Source: Flectobacillus roseus | GTDB taxonomy: Bacteria; Bacteroidota; Bacteroidia; Cytophagales; Spirosomataceae | Length of the DNA stretch: 64,000 nucleotides | Assembly (NCBI RefSeq): GCF_030056665.1 | Contig: NZ_JASHIG010000010.1 | Direction: 5' to 3' (one strand) | Shown: positions 32,951 through 41,441 of the stretch, piece by piece | How positions within the stretch are numbered: position 1 is the first letter of the stretch | Layout of the letters: every line of letters starts with the position of its first letter | Notes under the pieces: model-generated | Database searches by the model: none | What the model saw: the letters and a program-made list of their open reading frames with translations, nothing else | What the model was told of the DNA's origin: nothing | Translations under genes and position numbers: made by a program

Positions 32951-34030
32951 TTATCTCCATTTTCCTAGTTCTAGGGTAATAATGCCTTTTGCTGATATAA
33001 GTGAAAGCGTTTGATAACCCAAATCTCCAATTAATACAATATCGTTTAATGCGTTATATGGCGTTTTTTGAAGCAATGCCCTTACCTTTTCTAAGGTGTT
33101 GGTATTTATTTGCTTTTTGATTTTTCCACAAGTACAGGGTTGATTTCTGCGAAGCTCATTGAGTAAGGTCAATAAATCCGCTGTATCAACTACTCGATTA
33201 ATTCTTCCTGCTTTTACTGCTTTTTCGACTGTATTGAGATAAAACTCTCGGTAGGGTTCAAATTCAAATCTTAATACAGGATATTTTTGAACCAAAGTTG
33301 CTCCATTTTTGAAATACTGAATATGGCCAGGGTCCATAAAACCGACAAAGTTACCTCCCCAAGTGAGTCCATAATGAGCAGTGAGTGTATCCAAAGGTTT
33401 GTAGCTCGCAAGCGTATTCGAGATTCGGTGACCTCTAAAAATGGCAAAATCTGCAGCTAAACCAAAGTTATGCATAGATACAGGCGAGGCGGTACGTTTG
33501 CGAGATAGATATTTGCGTTGGTTGGCAATAGAGCGTAAATCAGAAATAACCTTGATACTACTGTGCTTTTCGGCCATTGTGGTTTTGATAGAATCTCGTT
33601 TGGCCAGAAAGGTTGCGCGGTCATTTTCAAGAATCCTTGTCCAACGGTCGTACAAATAATGAGGCGTATGAATAAGCGAACCTAAATAAGCCTGCTCGAC
33701 CCAAGTAGGTGTTACTCCGATTGTTCCTGCTGGATTAGGTATCGACGTTATTTGATTGAGCGAGTCAAGCTTGTAGGCGGTCATTTCCACCTCTTGACGT
33801 ACCCCCACCGTAGCTACGTAAATAGCAGTGGGTTTGATATTGAGTTGTAAAAAAGTATCGGATTCATAAAAAGGATGTACCATGTCATAAATAGCCAAAG
33901 TACTGACTTTTTGTGTGGTATCACAGCCAAGGTCTTGCCATGTGGCATCTTCTACAGAATCTTTTAAAAAACTACAGGCAAGTAATGAAAGAGATAGTAA
34001 AGGCAATAATAGTTTAGGGATTCTTAACAT
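32951..34030 (-). CDS. M15-family peptidase-like lipoprotein
   Basis: 359 residues. The signal peptide has a lipobox LSLLAC (Cys19). The catalytic core around residues 160-260 shows the M15 zinc pattern: a conserved Ser/Met-His (SPVSMHNFGLAADFAIF, about His187 and Asp194) and a second His in DPGHIQYFKNGATL. This family cleaves D-Ala-containing peptidoglycan peptides or endopeptide links; the precise bond is unknown. The 160-residue N-terminal part (starting DATWQDLGCDTTQ) and the C-terminal tail of about 90 residues are not recognised. Predicted to be anchored and facing the periplasm. Confidence 0.75.
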   Translation of the reverse strand: MLRIPKLLLPLLSLSLLACSFLKDSVEDATWQDLGCDTTQKVSTLAIYDMVHPFYESDTFLQLNIKPTAIYVATVGVRQEVEMTAYKLDSLNQITSIPNPAGTIGVTPTWVEQAYLGSLIHTPHYLYDRWTRILENDRATFLAKRDSIKTTMAEKHSSIKVISDLRSIANQRKYLSRKRTASPVSMHNFGLAADFAIFRGHRISNTLASYKPLDTLTAHYGLTWGGNFVGFMDPGHIQYFKNGATLVQKYPVLRFEFEPYREFYLNTVEKAVKAGRINRVVDTADLLTLLNELRRNQPCTCGKIKKQINTNTLEKVRALLQKTPYNALNDIVLIGDLGYQTLSLISAKGIITLELGKWR

Positions 34031-34190
34031 AAATAGTGTATCGGGATTATAATGGGCTTTCGGTTTTTTATGTGCATTAGGCTGTAAGTATTCGACAAAA
34101 AATATCTGTTTTGGGGACTAGATTGTGGATGAATTAACTACTTTTGGAGATTTTGGAAATGTAAACTCCTCTATTTTGTAAAAAATTAAG

Positions 34191-34258
34191 GTATTTTACT
34201 TTATTTCCGAAATCAGAAATTCCCAATCTGAAATTGTTTAAAACCCTTGGTACAATAC
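34191..34258 (-). repeat. Second copy of the 5133-5200 repeat arm
   Basis: The reverse complement aligns with 5133-5200 over its whole length (GTATTGTACCAAGGGTTTTA, then CAATTTCAGATT, then TGATTTCGGAAA). The other arm of the element is not clearly visible here. It lies in the 278-base gap before the EamA gene. Confidence 0.65.
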
Positions 34259-34308
34259 TAGTTCACCATTCAACATTATTTCTTCAGCCAAATTAATTCA
34301 ATTCGAGC

Positions 34309-35184
34309 CTAGGTTGATGATTTAGACTGAAATTTTTCTCGTTGTGCTACATAAAGACCCAAAATTACCAATGCCGTTCCTATGTAAGTATAAGTGGTGA
34401 TAGGCTCGTCGAGTAAGACTGAGGCATATACAAACCCAAAAATAGGGCACAAGAATAACCAAAGTGAAGCCTTGACTGCATCTGTTTTAAGCAAGTATAA
34501 CCAAAGCTGTACTGCCGCAATAGACACAGGAACAACCAACCAAAATACCGAACTCCAGAAGCGTACTGTATAGTGATTATTTTCCCAGTCTGTCATGAAG
34601 AATGTAACAGGTAACAACATAACACCTCCTATAAGTACTTGCCAACCATTGATTGTCAACAATGGTAAATCCCATTTTTGTTTAGAATAGTAAATCGTGC
34701 CCATCGAATAGGAAATCATACTAGTAGCCAAAATTAATAGTCCATCGACGCTGGCATAACTTTTTACTAATAATGGATAAGTTGCAATAGCTACCCCTAA
34801 AATCCCAAGAATTAACCCAGTGAGTTCTCCTTTTTTGATAGCACGTTTCATCCAAATTGCTGAAATGACACTAATAATCAATGGATTGGTAGCCGTAGAA
34901 AGCGAGCCAATGCCAGCAGATACTTTTTTCATAGCCAAGACGAAACAACCCAAATATAGGGTTACATTCAAAAAGCCATAAATGGCCAGTTGTTTCCATT
35001 CTTTGCCTTGTGGGAGTCGAGATTTTTGAAGAATCAAACTAGCGCTCAACATGATGAATCCAGCAATAAAGAATCGGCAATTACCAATTACGAATGGTTG
35101 GGCATCTAATAGTCCAATTTTGGTAGCAGCCGATGCTGAAGCCCACAACATCGCAAAGAATAATCCTGCAAGTATATTTTTCAT
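34309..35184 (-). CDS. EamA/DMT-family transporter
   Basis: 291 residues with ten hydrophobic helices arranged as two five-helix EamA repeats (first from MKNILAGLFFAMLWASASAA; second from about residue 145, LLILATSMISYSMGTIYYSK). The family exports amino acids or other metabolites across the inner membrane. The substrate cannot be predicted. Its 3' end has no strong hairpin, but a terminator at 35195 stops the upstream def transcript. Confidence 0.88.
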   Translation of the reverse strand: MKNILAGLFFAMLWASASAATKIGLLDAQPFVIGNCRFFIAGFIMLSASLILQKSRLPQGKEWKQLAIYGFLNVTLYLGCFVLAMKKVSAGIGSLSTATNPLIISVISAIWMKRAIKKGELTGLILGILGVAIATYPLLVKSYASVDGLLILATSMISYSMGTIYYSKQKWDLPLLTINGWQVLIGGVMLLPVTFFMTDWENNHYTVRFWSSVFWLVVPVSIAAVQLWLYLLKTDAVKASLWLFLCPIFGFVYASVLLDEPITTYTYIGTALVILGLYVAQREKFQSKSST

Positions 35185-35194
35185 GAGTATCTAC

Positions 35195-35230
35195 AAAAAA
35201 TCCCAAATCTGCATTACTAGATTTGGGATA
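35195..35230 (-). terminator. Terminator of def
   Basis: Minus-strand stem ATCCCAAATCT/AGATTTGGGAT followed by six T residues, ending five bases past the def stop codon region. Confidence 0.9.
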
Positions 35231-35234
35231 GATG

Positions 35235-35810
35235 TTATTTGAATTTCATTTTATAGTCAACTTTTACCTTGCCTTTCGAAATGTCGCTGAGCTTATTTTT
35301 AAGCATACGTTTTTTCACGGGACTAAGGTGGTCAGTAAACAAAATGCCATCGATATGGTCGTATTCGTGTTGGATAATACGAGCTGCCAAACCTTCATAT
35401 ACTTCTGTATGTTCGTTCCAGTCAGTATCGTAGTAGTGGATTTTTACAAACTCTGGTCTGTAAACATCAGCACGGATACCTGGGATAGACAAACATCCTT
35501 CTTCAAAACCCCACTCGTCGCCATCTTCTTCTAAGATTTCAGCATTGATGAATACCTTTTTGAAATCTACCACAGAAGGGTCTTTGTCTCTTTCGTCAAG
35601 GTCTTCGCCTTCATTGAATGGGCGACCATCTACGACAAACATACGGATGCTCATACCAATTTGTGGAGCAGCCAAACCTACGCCAGAAGCTGCATACATG
35701 GTTTCGAACATATCTTCGGCCAATTGTTTTACATCAATCGAGCCTTTTTCAATATCTTCAGCTTCTTTTCTGAGAACGGGGTCGCCGTAAGGTATAATCG
35801 GATAAATCAT
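35235..35810 (-). CDS. def: Peptide deformylase
   Basis: 191 residues. It removes the N-formyl group from new proteins. All three metal/catalytic motifs are present: GVGLAAPQIG, EEGCLSIPGI with the metal Cys, and QHEYDHIDG with two metal His and the catalytic Glu. A -7 box TACCTTTG lies at 35884-35877 on the minus strand. A GTCCT...AGGAC hairpin sits in the leader. Confidence 0.97.
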   Translation of the reverse strand: MIYPIIPYGDPVLRKEAEDIEKGSIDVKQLAEDMFETMYAASGVGLAAPQIGMSIRMFVVDGRPFNEGEDLDERDKDPSVVDFKKVFINAEILEEDGDEWGFEEGCLSIPGIRADVYRPEFVKIHYYDTDWNEHTEVYEGLAARIIQHEYDHIDGILFTDHLSPVKKRMLKNKLSDISKGKVKVDYKMKFK

Positions 35811-35936
35811 TGTGCTAATTTGCTTTGTGTATAGGTCCTATCTTGAGGACTTCTTTGTTATTTCAGAATTTGGTTGCAAAGGTACGGAAAAAACCAGCTT
35901 TGCACTACACTTCTTTGCAATCTAGCTGAGCCTAAA

Positions 35937-37415
35937 TCAAGACTTTTGTTGAAAAGGTATCGCATGTTTTGTCAAAATAGCCTTTTTGTGTTGCTTAACT
36001 TCCGATTTGGCTTTGTGTCCCCAAATCCGCTCTTTTACTTTTTGATGTTCCTTTTCTATGTCCATCAATGGAAAAGGATAGGTTTCCCCGATTTCTATTT
36101 GATATAAATGCTGTTCCATAGGGGTCAATTTCCAAGGCTCATGAATCAAAGCTACGGGGCAATTGGCGAGCTCTGGAACCCATTGTTTAATGAAAATGCC
36201 TTCGGGGTCATGGTCTTGCGCTTGCTTGGTAGGGTTATAAATTCTGACCGTATTGATGCCAGTTACCCCTGCTTGCATTTGGATTTGAGGATAGTGTATG
36301 CCAGGCTCAAAGTCCAGAAATTGTTGAGCCAAAAACAAGGCTGCTGGCTTCCAATGATAGGCTAGATTATGAGTCAAAAACGAAACCAGCATGGCACGCA
36401 TTCTAAAATTGAGATATCCTGTGCTTACCAAACAGCGCATACAAGCATCCACAAGCGGATAGCCTGTTTGACCTTTTGTCCAAGCTTCGAAATGTTGATG
36501 ATTATCAGAAAAAAATAAATCATCATAGCCACGATTGAGGTTTTCAAACTCAATACGATCCTCCGACTCAAATTTTTGGATAAAATGACAATGCCAACGC
36601 AGTCTTGAGCTAAAGTTTTCGAGAGGCCTTTTTAGAGAAGGGCTTTTCTTACTTTGTTGTAAACATCCCTGATACACTTGTTTGATAGAAAGATTTCCCC
36701 AAGCAATATAAGGCGAAAGTCTGCTACAGGATTTGCGAGCTTCGAGTGGTTTTGAGATATGTTTGGAGTAAAATCTGCACCGTTCTTTCCAAAAACTCTG
36801 CATATATTTTTGAGCAAACGATTCGCCTCCGGGTTGCATAGGGTGTGTAGGAGTATAATCAGGGCAAATGGCTTGAAAACTGTTTATTTCAAAAGCAGAT
36901 AAATCTAGATCTGAGAAAATTGCTTTTGACCAGTTGGGCATTGCCTGTGCTTCGTGCATAAAAGCATACCACGATTTCATCCAATCTCCTCGGTGCATAA
37001 GTCCTCTTCTGACTCCATTGCTCTGATATTCGTGCCAAGGAATATGTTGTAATTGTAGATATTTCAAAAGATTTTTATCCCTTTCAAAAGTTTTTGAAAT
37101 TCCTGTTTCTTGGTAAGAGTGAAGCGAATGAATGGGATAGGAGGAAAGGTGTTTTTCAAAAAAGGATAAGGCTTCTTCTCGAACTACCCAAAGTTTGGCG
37201 TTGGGGTGTATTTGGGAAAGTCTTTTCTGTAAATCTATTAAGGATTCCCATACAAACTGCCAATGCCGAGGACTGTAATGTACATCTTGGATTAAACTTG
37301 GTTCGAAGATATACAAAAGTAAAAGTGGCTTCCCCGATTCAATCGCTTTTTGCAAAGGTAGATGATCGAGCAAACGTAAATCTCTTTTGAACCAAACAAC
37401 CGATATAGATGACAT
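35937..37415 (-). CDS. Cryptochrome/photolyase-family flavoprotein
   Basis: 492 residues from the ATG at 37415 (MSSISVVWFKRDLRLLDHLP), which matches the family start; an upstream in-frame ATG would add 18 unlikely residues. The N-terminal alpha/beta domain binds an antenna; the C-terminal helical domain binds FAD (SRLSPYIAWGNLSIKQVYQG, LRWHCHFIQKFESEDRIE, TGYPLVDACMRCLVSTGYLN). Instead of the usual WDPxxxNWGNWQW block, it has FLDFEPGIHYPQIQMQAGVT and GINTVRIYNPTKQAQDHDP. This variant subclass occurs in other bacteria. Repair of pyrimidine dimers is plausible, but light sensing cannot be excluded. Confidence 0.88.
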   Translation of the reverse strand: MSSISVVWFKRDLRLLDHLPLQKAIESGKPLLLLYIFEPSLIQDVHYSPRHWQFVWESLIDLQKRLSQIHPNAKLWVVREEALSFFEKHLSSYPIHSLHSYQETGISKTFERDKNLLKYLQLQHIPWHEYQSNGVRRGLMHRGDWMKSWYAFMHEAQAMPNWSKAIFSDLDLSAFEINSFQAICPDYTPTHPMQPGGESFAQKYMQSFWKERCRFYSKHISKPLEARKSCSRLSPYIAWGNLSIKQVYQGCLQQSKKSPSLKRPLENFSSRLRWHCHFIQKFESEDRIEFENLNRGYDDLFFSDNHQHFEAWTKGQTGYPLVDACMRCLVSTGYLNFRMRAMLVSFLTHNLAYHWKPAALFLAQQFLDFEPGIHYPQIQMQAGVTGINTVRIYNPTKQAQDHDPEGIFIKQWVPELANCPVALIHEPWKLTPMEQHLYQIEIGETYPFPLMDIEKEHQKVKERIWGHKAKSEVKQHKKAILTKHAIPFQQKS

Positions 37416-37603
37416 CCTAAATAATATTTCATTGTTAACATGGGCAAATGAGTGAAAAGCATAAACCATGGCTCATTGCCGAATACGGTAACCCATCTAT
37501 GATAAATCAATTTGTGGAAGAATTGTTTTAATTTTGAAGTGATGAGACGCAATGTTTTGCGAATCACCAAAATAGATTTTTGGAAAAATCACTCGATAAA
37601 AAC

Positions 37604-38281
37604 ATGTTTCTCAATATCCACACGCATCATTTCGAGCCAGACGAAGCTATTATTCAGGTGCAAAATCTGATAATAGATTCGGCGATACCTGATGAAGTTT
37701 GGATAAAACAGCTTGAGAGTTCATTACCCAATCAATATTTTTCGGCAGGTTTACATCCTTGGTATTTGAAAGAAGAGCAATTAGAAGCGGATTTGGCTTT
37801 GTTAAAAAGAATTTTGACTCATCCCAAAGTCTTGTTTGTTGGCGAATGTGGCTTGGACAAAATCTGCCAAACAGATTGGACTTTTCAAATAAATGTCTTT
37901 AAAACACAAATCCAAATCGCTGAAGAATTACATAAGCCTATGGTGATTCATTGTGTGCGAGCTTTTTCGGAAATAATCCAAATTAAAAAATTGTTACGTC
38001 CCAAGTTCCCTTGGTTGATTCATGGCTTTAATAATAACGAGCAAATATTGAAGCAACTAATTCAGCACCAGATGTATATATCTTTGGGTGCGGCGCTTTT
38101 GCAAGACAAATCTAATGCTGTCCGTTTAATCACATCTATCCCAATTAAGCAGTTATTTCTTGAGACAGACGATAAGAATTGCACAATATCAAGTATCTTT
38201 GTGGCTGCTTCTAAGCAATTAGAGGTTGAAGTTGAATATTTACAAGAAAAAATATACGCTAATTTTAAACTAATAGTCTAA
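37604..38281 (+). CDS. TatD-like metal-dependent hydrolase
   Basis: 225 residues from the ATG at 37604 (MFLNIHTHHFEPDEAI), preferred over 37580 because it puts the HxH metal pair near the start. FVGECGLDKICQTDW supplies the metal Glu and Asp region, MVIHCVRAFSEIIQI a metal His, WLIHGFNNNEQIL another His, and LFLETDDKN the catalytic Asp. At 225 residues it is slightly short for TatD (about 260). The family contains 3'-5' DNases, but related Bacteroidota forms have untested substrates. The structured ppa leader begins directly after its stop codon. Confidence 0.8.
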   Translation: MFLNIHTHHFEPDEAIIQVQNLIIDSAIPDEVWIKQLESSLPNQYFSAGLHPWYLKEEQLEADLALLKRILTHPKVLFVGECGLDKICQTDWTFQINVFKTQIQIAEELHKPMVIHCVRAFSEIIQIKKLLRPKFPWLIHGFNNNEQILKQLIQHQMYISLGAALLQDKSNAVRLITSIPIKQLFLETDDKNCTISSIFVAASKQLEVEVEYLQEKIYANFKLIV

Positions 38282-38394
38282 CATCAAGGCTATCAATTAG
38301 TAACAAGCGGAGGAAACTCCTTGCCCTCTATCCTTGATGAAAGACCGTGAGTAATCTCACCAACAACCCGCAGTGGAGACTGCAATTATTACTT
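38282..38394 (+). promoter_or_regulatory. Structured RNA leader of ppa
   Basis: Four helices fit in 113 bases. The closing stem is CATCAAGG (38282-38289) with CCTTGATG (38332-38339). Inside is GGAG-GAAA-CTCC (38309-38320), a GNRA-type tetraloop. Downstream are GTGAG-TAAT-CTCAC (38347-38360) and GCAGT-GGAG-ACTGC (38370-38383), ending 11 bases before the chosen start. A GTG codon in the third hairpin opens an in-frame extension of ppa, which I reject as a start. I recognise no known riboswitch class. Confidence 0.55.
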
Positions 38395-39009
38395 ATGCAA
38401 CGTAATTTTTATAAAGCCCATCCTTGGCATGGTATCCAAATCGGAAAGGATATGCCAAAAGTTGTGAACTCATTTATCGAAATCGTATCAACTGATACAG
38501 TAAAATACGAAATCGACAAGGAAACAGGGTATTTGAAAATCGACCGTCCTCAAAAATTCTCTAACATTGTACCTGCTTTGTACGGCTTTGTGCCTCAAAC
38601 ATACTGTGGTGAATTGACGGCTGATTTGGCTCGTAGCGCATCTGGTAAAGAAATCGAAAAAGGAGATGGTGACCCTCTTGATATTTTGGTTCTTTCTGAA
38701 CGTGCTATCACACATGGTGACATCATTTGCGAAGCTATCCCTATCGGTGGTATCCGTATGATTGACAAAGGTGAAGCTGATGACAAAATCATTGCTGTAT
38801 TGAAAGACGATTCAATGTACGGTAAATGGAAAGACATCAAAGATTGTCCAAAAAGCATCATCGACCGTTTGGTTCACTACTTCTTGACTTACAAAAATAT
38901 CCCAGGTGAAGAAAAAGTAGCTGTAGATATCGACGATGTTTATGGTAGCGAAGTAGCTCACCAAGTAATCTTGAAATCTCGTGAAGATTACCGTAACATG
39001 TTCGGGTGA
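38395..39009 (+). CDS. ppa: Inorganic pyrophosphatase, family I
   Basis: 204 residues from the ATG at 38395 (MQRNFYKAHPWHGIQIGKDM). The GTG at 38347 would add 16 residues but lies in a hairpin. It hydrolyses pyrophosphate, pulling biosynthetic reactions forward. Family I signature: GDGDPLDILVLSERAI (the metal Asp cluster), preceded by YGFVPQTYCGELTADLARSA and followed by MIDKGEADDKIIAVLKDDSM. It is followed in the same frame, after one TGA, by the small gene at 39022. Confidence 0.93.
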   Translation: MQRNFYKAHPWHGIQIGKDMPKVVNSFIEIVSTDTVKYEIDKETGYLKIDRPQKFSNIVPALYGFVPQTYCGELTADLARSASGKEIEKGDGDPLDILVLSERAITHGDIICEAIPIGGIRMIDKGEADDKIIAVLKDDSMYGKWKDIKDCPKSIIDRLVHYFLTYKNIPGEEKVAVDIDDVYGSEVAHQVILKSREDYRNMFG

Positions 39010-39021
39010 AGCTTAGAGCTT

Positions 39022-39195
39022 GTGACAATTGCTGAGTTTGAAACACTCGGTTCTGCCGAAGATATTCAGTCACGCTTGTCGTTGGCGGGTATCAAAGCGG
39101 AGGTTTCGAAAGATGCTCAGTTTGAGTTACAGGTGCTTGAAAAAGACGTTAATAGCGCATCGAAATTGATTGAGTACTTTATGTCTCAAAACTAA
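39022..39195 (+). CDS. Small DUF2007-like (putative signal-transducing) protein
   Basis: 57 residues if translation starts at the GTG at 39022 (VTIAEFETLGSAEDIQSRLS, ending KLIEYFMSQN). The pattern of an N-terminal strand, helix and ELQVLEKDVNSASKLIEYF resembles DUF2007 proteins. It is in the same frame as ppa, separated only by the ppa TGA, with four sense codons (SLEL) between that stop and the GTG. ELVTI is the usual family N-terminus, so the true start may be earlier and non-standard, or the frame may once have been fused to ppa. Codon usage and composition look like a real gene. A terminator follows at 39202. Confidence 0.6.
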   Translation: MTIAEFETLGSAEDIQSRLSLAGIKAEVSKDAQFELQVLEKDVNSASKLIEYFMSQN

Positions 39196-39201
39196 TATCC
39201 T

Positions 39202-39236
39202 GAAAGCCTAAGCAACACTGTTGCTTGGGCTTTTAT
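39202..39236 (+). terminator. Terminator of ppa operon
   Basis: Stem AAAGCCTAAGCAAC/GTTGCTTGGGCTTT followed by T residues. Confidence 0.9.
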
Positions 39237-39544
39237 TTTTAAATTTTACCTACACCTTTTATCCCTGTCTTTTTCCACACAACACAAATTACTAGAGATA
39301 CCTTAGCTCTATTTTATTTTTGAATGATTAAGTCCAAGGACGTCGCTTACTCAATAGTTTAAACAAAAGCGTGTAACAATTCGTATAAAAATTAACTTTG
39401 CAGTTCTTGACTTAAAAAGGTTTTCAGAGATTTTTAATTTTACCTTACTCTGAAGTTGACCGCTAATACAAAACAAAACCAAAACGTAATAACACATTTT
39501 CAAAGAATTACTTGTAAGGTATTTCTTTAACATCTTTTAAAAGT
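39237..39544 (+). other. Intergenic region upstream of sppA
   Basis: 308 bases, AT-rich. A -7 box TAACTTTG at 39393-39400 would start transcription near 39406 and leave a leader of about 140 bases. No stable hairpin or ORF stands out. Confidence 0.5.
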
Positions 39545-41320
39545 ATGCTAGGATTCCTCAAAAATGTATTTGCGACCATTGTTGGTCTTTTTCTCTTCTT
39601 CCTTTTTGGCTTTTTTATTTTGATAGGCATTGCAGCAGCCATTGGCGGTAGCGAGGACAAAACAGCCTTGAAAGAGAATACTGTCTTAAAATTAGACCTT
39701 AATCATCCTATTGTTGAAAATGTAGCAGAGGATGAAAATCCTTTGAAGAACTTAGGTGGTCCTTTTGCCGATAATAGCGACGAAATCGGTTTGGTACAAA
39801 TTCGTGAAGCCCTTAAGCGTGCGGCTGTCGATACTCATATCAAAGGGATTTCGCTCCAAGCACATTATCCAATGGGTGGATATGCTCAGTTACAAGAAAT
39901 TAGAGATGCTTTGTTGGCCTTCAAAAAATCAGGGAAGTTTATCTATGCTTACGGAGAGTCTTTTACCGAAAAAGGCTATTACCTTACTTCGGTGGCAGAC
40001 AAAATCTTCTTGAATCCTGCTGGTGGCTTAGATTTTAATGGTATTAGTGCCGAGATTTCCTTTTTTAAAGGTACACTAGATAAACTAGATATCAAGCCAG
40101 TAGTATTTCGTGTAGGACAATTTAAGTCAGCGGTTGAGCCATTCATTCGTGAAAATATGAGTGAAGAAAACCGTGCTCAATACAATGAATTATTGGGTTC
40201 TATCAATGATCAAATCATGTCTCAAATTGCTACGTCGAGAGGAATTAGTGCTGAGGCATTGAAAAAAGTAGCAGATGAACTAACGGCTTACGAACCTAAA
40301 GGTGCATTACAGTCTAAGCTAGTGACAAATGTAGGCTACTTGGATGAATTTGAAACAGCCTTGAAAAAGAAGTTGAATATCGATGCCGACGACAAATTGA
40401 CTTATGTTGGTTTAGGTAAATTCATGAAAGCTGAATCTGCCATTCCTTTCAACGATTCAGAAAACCGTATTGCCGTAATCGTGTCGGAAGGTACTATTGA
40501 AGGAGCAAAAGCAAGTTCTGGTAATATTGGCTCAGATGATTTTATAGCCGAATTGCGCAAAGCACGTGACGATAAAAAAGTAAAAGCGATTGTATTGCGT
40601 ATCGATAGCCCAGGTGGTTCCTCATTGGCTTCGGATGTGATGTGGCATGAAGTGCAGTTAGCCAAAAAAGTAAAACCTGTCGTGGCATCTATGGGTGACT
40701 ATGCCGCATCTGGTGGATATTACATGGCTATGGGCGCTGATACTATCGTGGCATTGCCAACTACGATTACTGGTTCAATCGGTATTTTTGCACAGTTCTT
40801 TAATTTTGAAAACTTCTTTAAAAATAAATTAGGAATCACTCACGATCGTGTGAATACCAATGCCCATTCAGATTTTCCTACGGTAACAAGAGAGTTGACT
40901 GATTTTGAGAAAAACTGGTTCCAAGCTCGTGTAAATGCAGGGTATGAAACCTTTACTTCAAAAGCTGCTCAAGGTCGTCATATGAATATCGACAAATTGA
41001 AATCTTTGGCAGGGGGGCGTGTTTGGACAGGCGAACAGGCCAAGGCAAATGGTTTGGTGGACGTTTTGGGAGACTTAAACAAGGCTATCGAAATTGCTGC
41101 CAAAATGGCTAAAGTGAAAACAGATGATTACAAAGTAAGATATTATCCAACACCAAAATCATTCTTTGAAGAACTCATGGATAAGAAAGAAGATGAAATG
41201 GAAGCTAAATTCTTGAAAGCACAGTTTGGTGAAATGGCATCTTATGTAAAACAGGTTCAGAAGGTTAAGACACAAGAAGGCTATTTGGCTTTGATGCCTT
41301 TTGCAATTGAATTCAAATAG
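39545..41320 (+). CDS. sppA: Signal peptide peptidase SppA, long form
   Basis: 591 residues, matching the long, two-domain type. One N-terminal membrane helix (LFLFFLFGFFILIGIAAAI). The N-terminal domain supplies the catalytic Lys (residues about 180-220, PVVFRVGQFKSAVEPFIREN). The C-terminal domain carries the Ser in SMGDYAASGGYYMAMGADTI, preceded by LRIDSPGGSSLASDVMWHEV. It degrades cleaved signal peptides in the membrane. Transcribed alone. Confidence 0.95.
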   Translation: MLGFLKNVFATIVGLFLFFLFGFFILIGIAAAIGGSEDKTALKENTVLKLDLNHPIVENVAEDENPLKNLGGPFADNSDEIGLVQIREALKRAAVDTHIKGISLQAHYPMGGYAQLQEIRDALLAFKKSGKFIYAYGESFTEKGYYLTSVADKIFLNPAGGLDFNGISAEISFFKGTLDKLDIKPVVFRVGQFKSAVEPFIRENMSEENRAQYNELLGSINDQIMSQIATSRGISAEALKKVADELTAYEPKGALQSKLVTNVGYLDEFETALKKKLNIDADDKLTYVGLGKFMKAESAIPFNDSENRIAVIVSEGTIEGAKASSGNIGSDDFIAELRKARDDKKVKAIVLRIDSPGGSSLASDVMWHEVQLAKKVKPVVASMGDYAASGGYYMAMGADTIVALPTTITGSIGIFAQFFNFENFFKNKLGITHDRVNTNAHSDFPTVTRELTDFEKNWFQARVNAGYETFTSKAAQGRHMNIDKLKSLAGGRVWTGEQAKANGLVDVLGDLNKAIEIAAKMAKVKTDDYKVRYYPTPKSFFEELMDKKEDEMEAKFLKAQFGEMASYVKQVQKVKTQEGYLALMPFAIEFK

Positions 41321-41343
41321 TTATTTTGCTAAATATGATACAC

Positions 41344-41382
41344 AAAAGGGCTTCTCGTTTGGTGGAACGGGAAGTCCTTTTT
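41344..41382 (+). terminator. Terminator of sppA
   Basis: Interrupted stem AAAAGGGCTTCTCGTT/AACGGGAAGTCCTTTTT. Confidence 0.8.
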
Positions 41383-41441
41383 AATTTTGGTATTGTGTAA
41401 CACGATTGCGATGTGTCGCAGCGTATCAATTTGCAAACAAT

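Noticed and set aside
38347..38394. GTG start extending ppa by 16 residues
   Set aside because: The extension lies in stable hairpins and does not resemble the family N-terminus, while the ATG at 38395 does.
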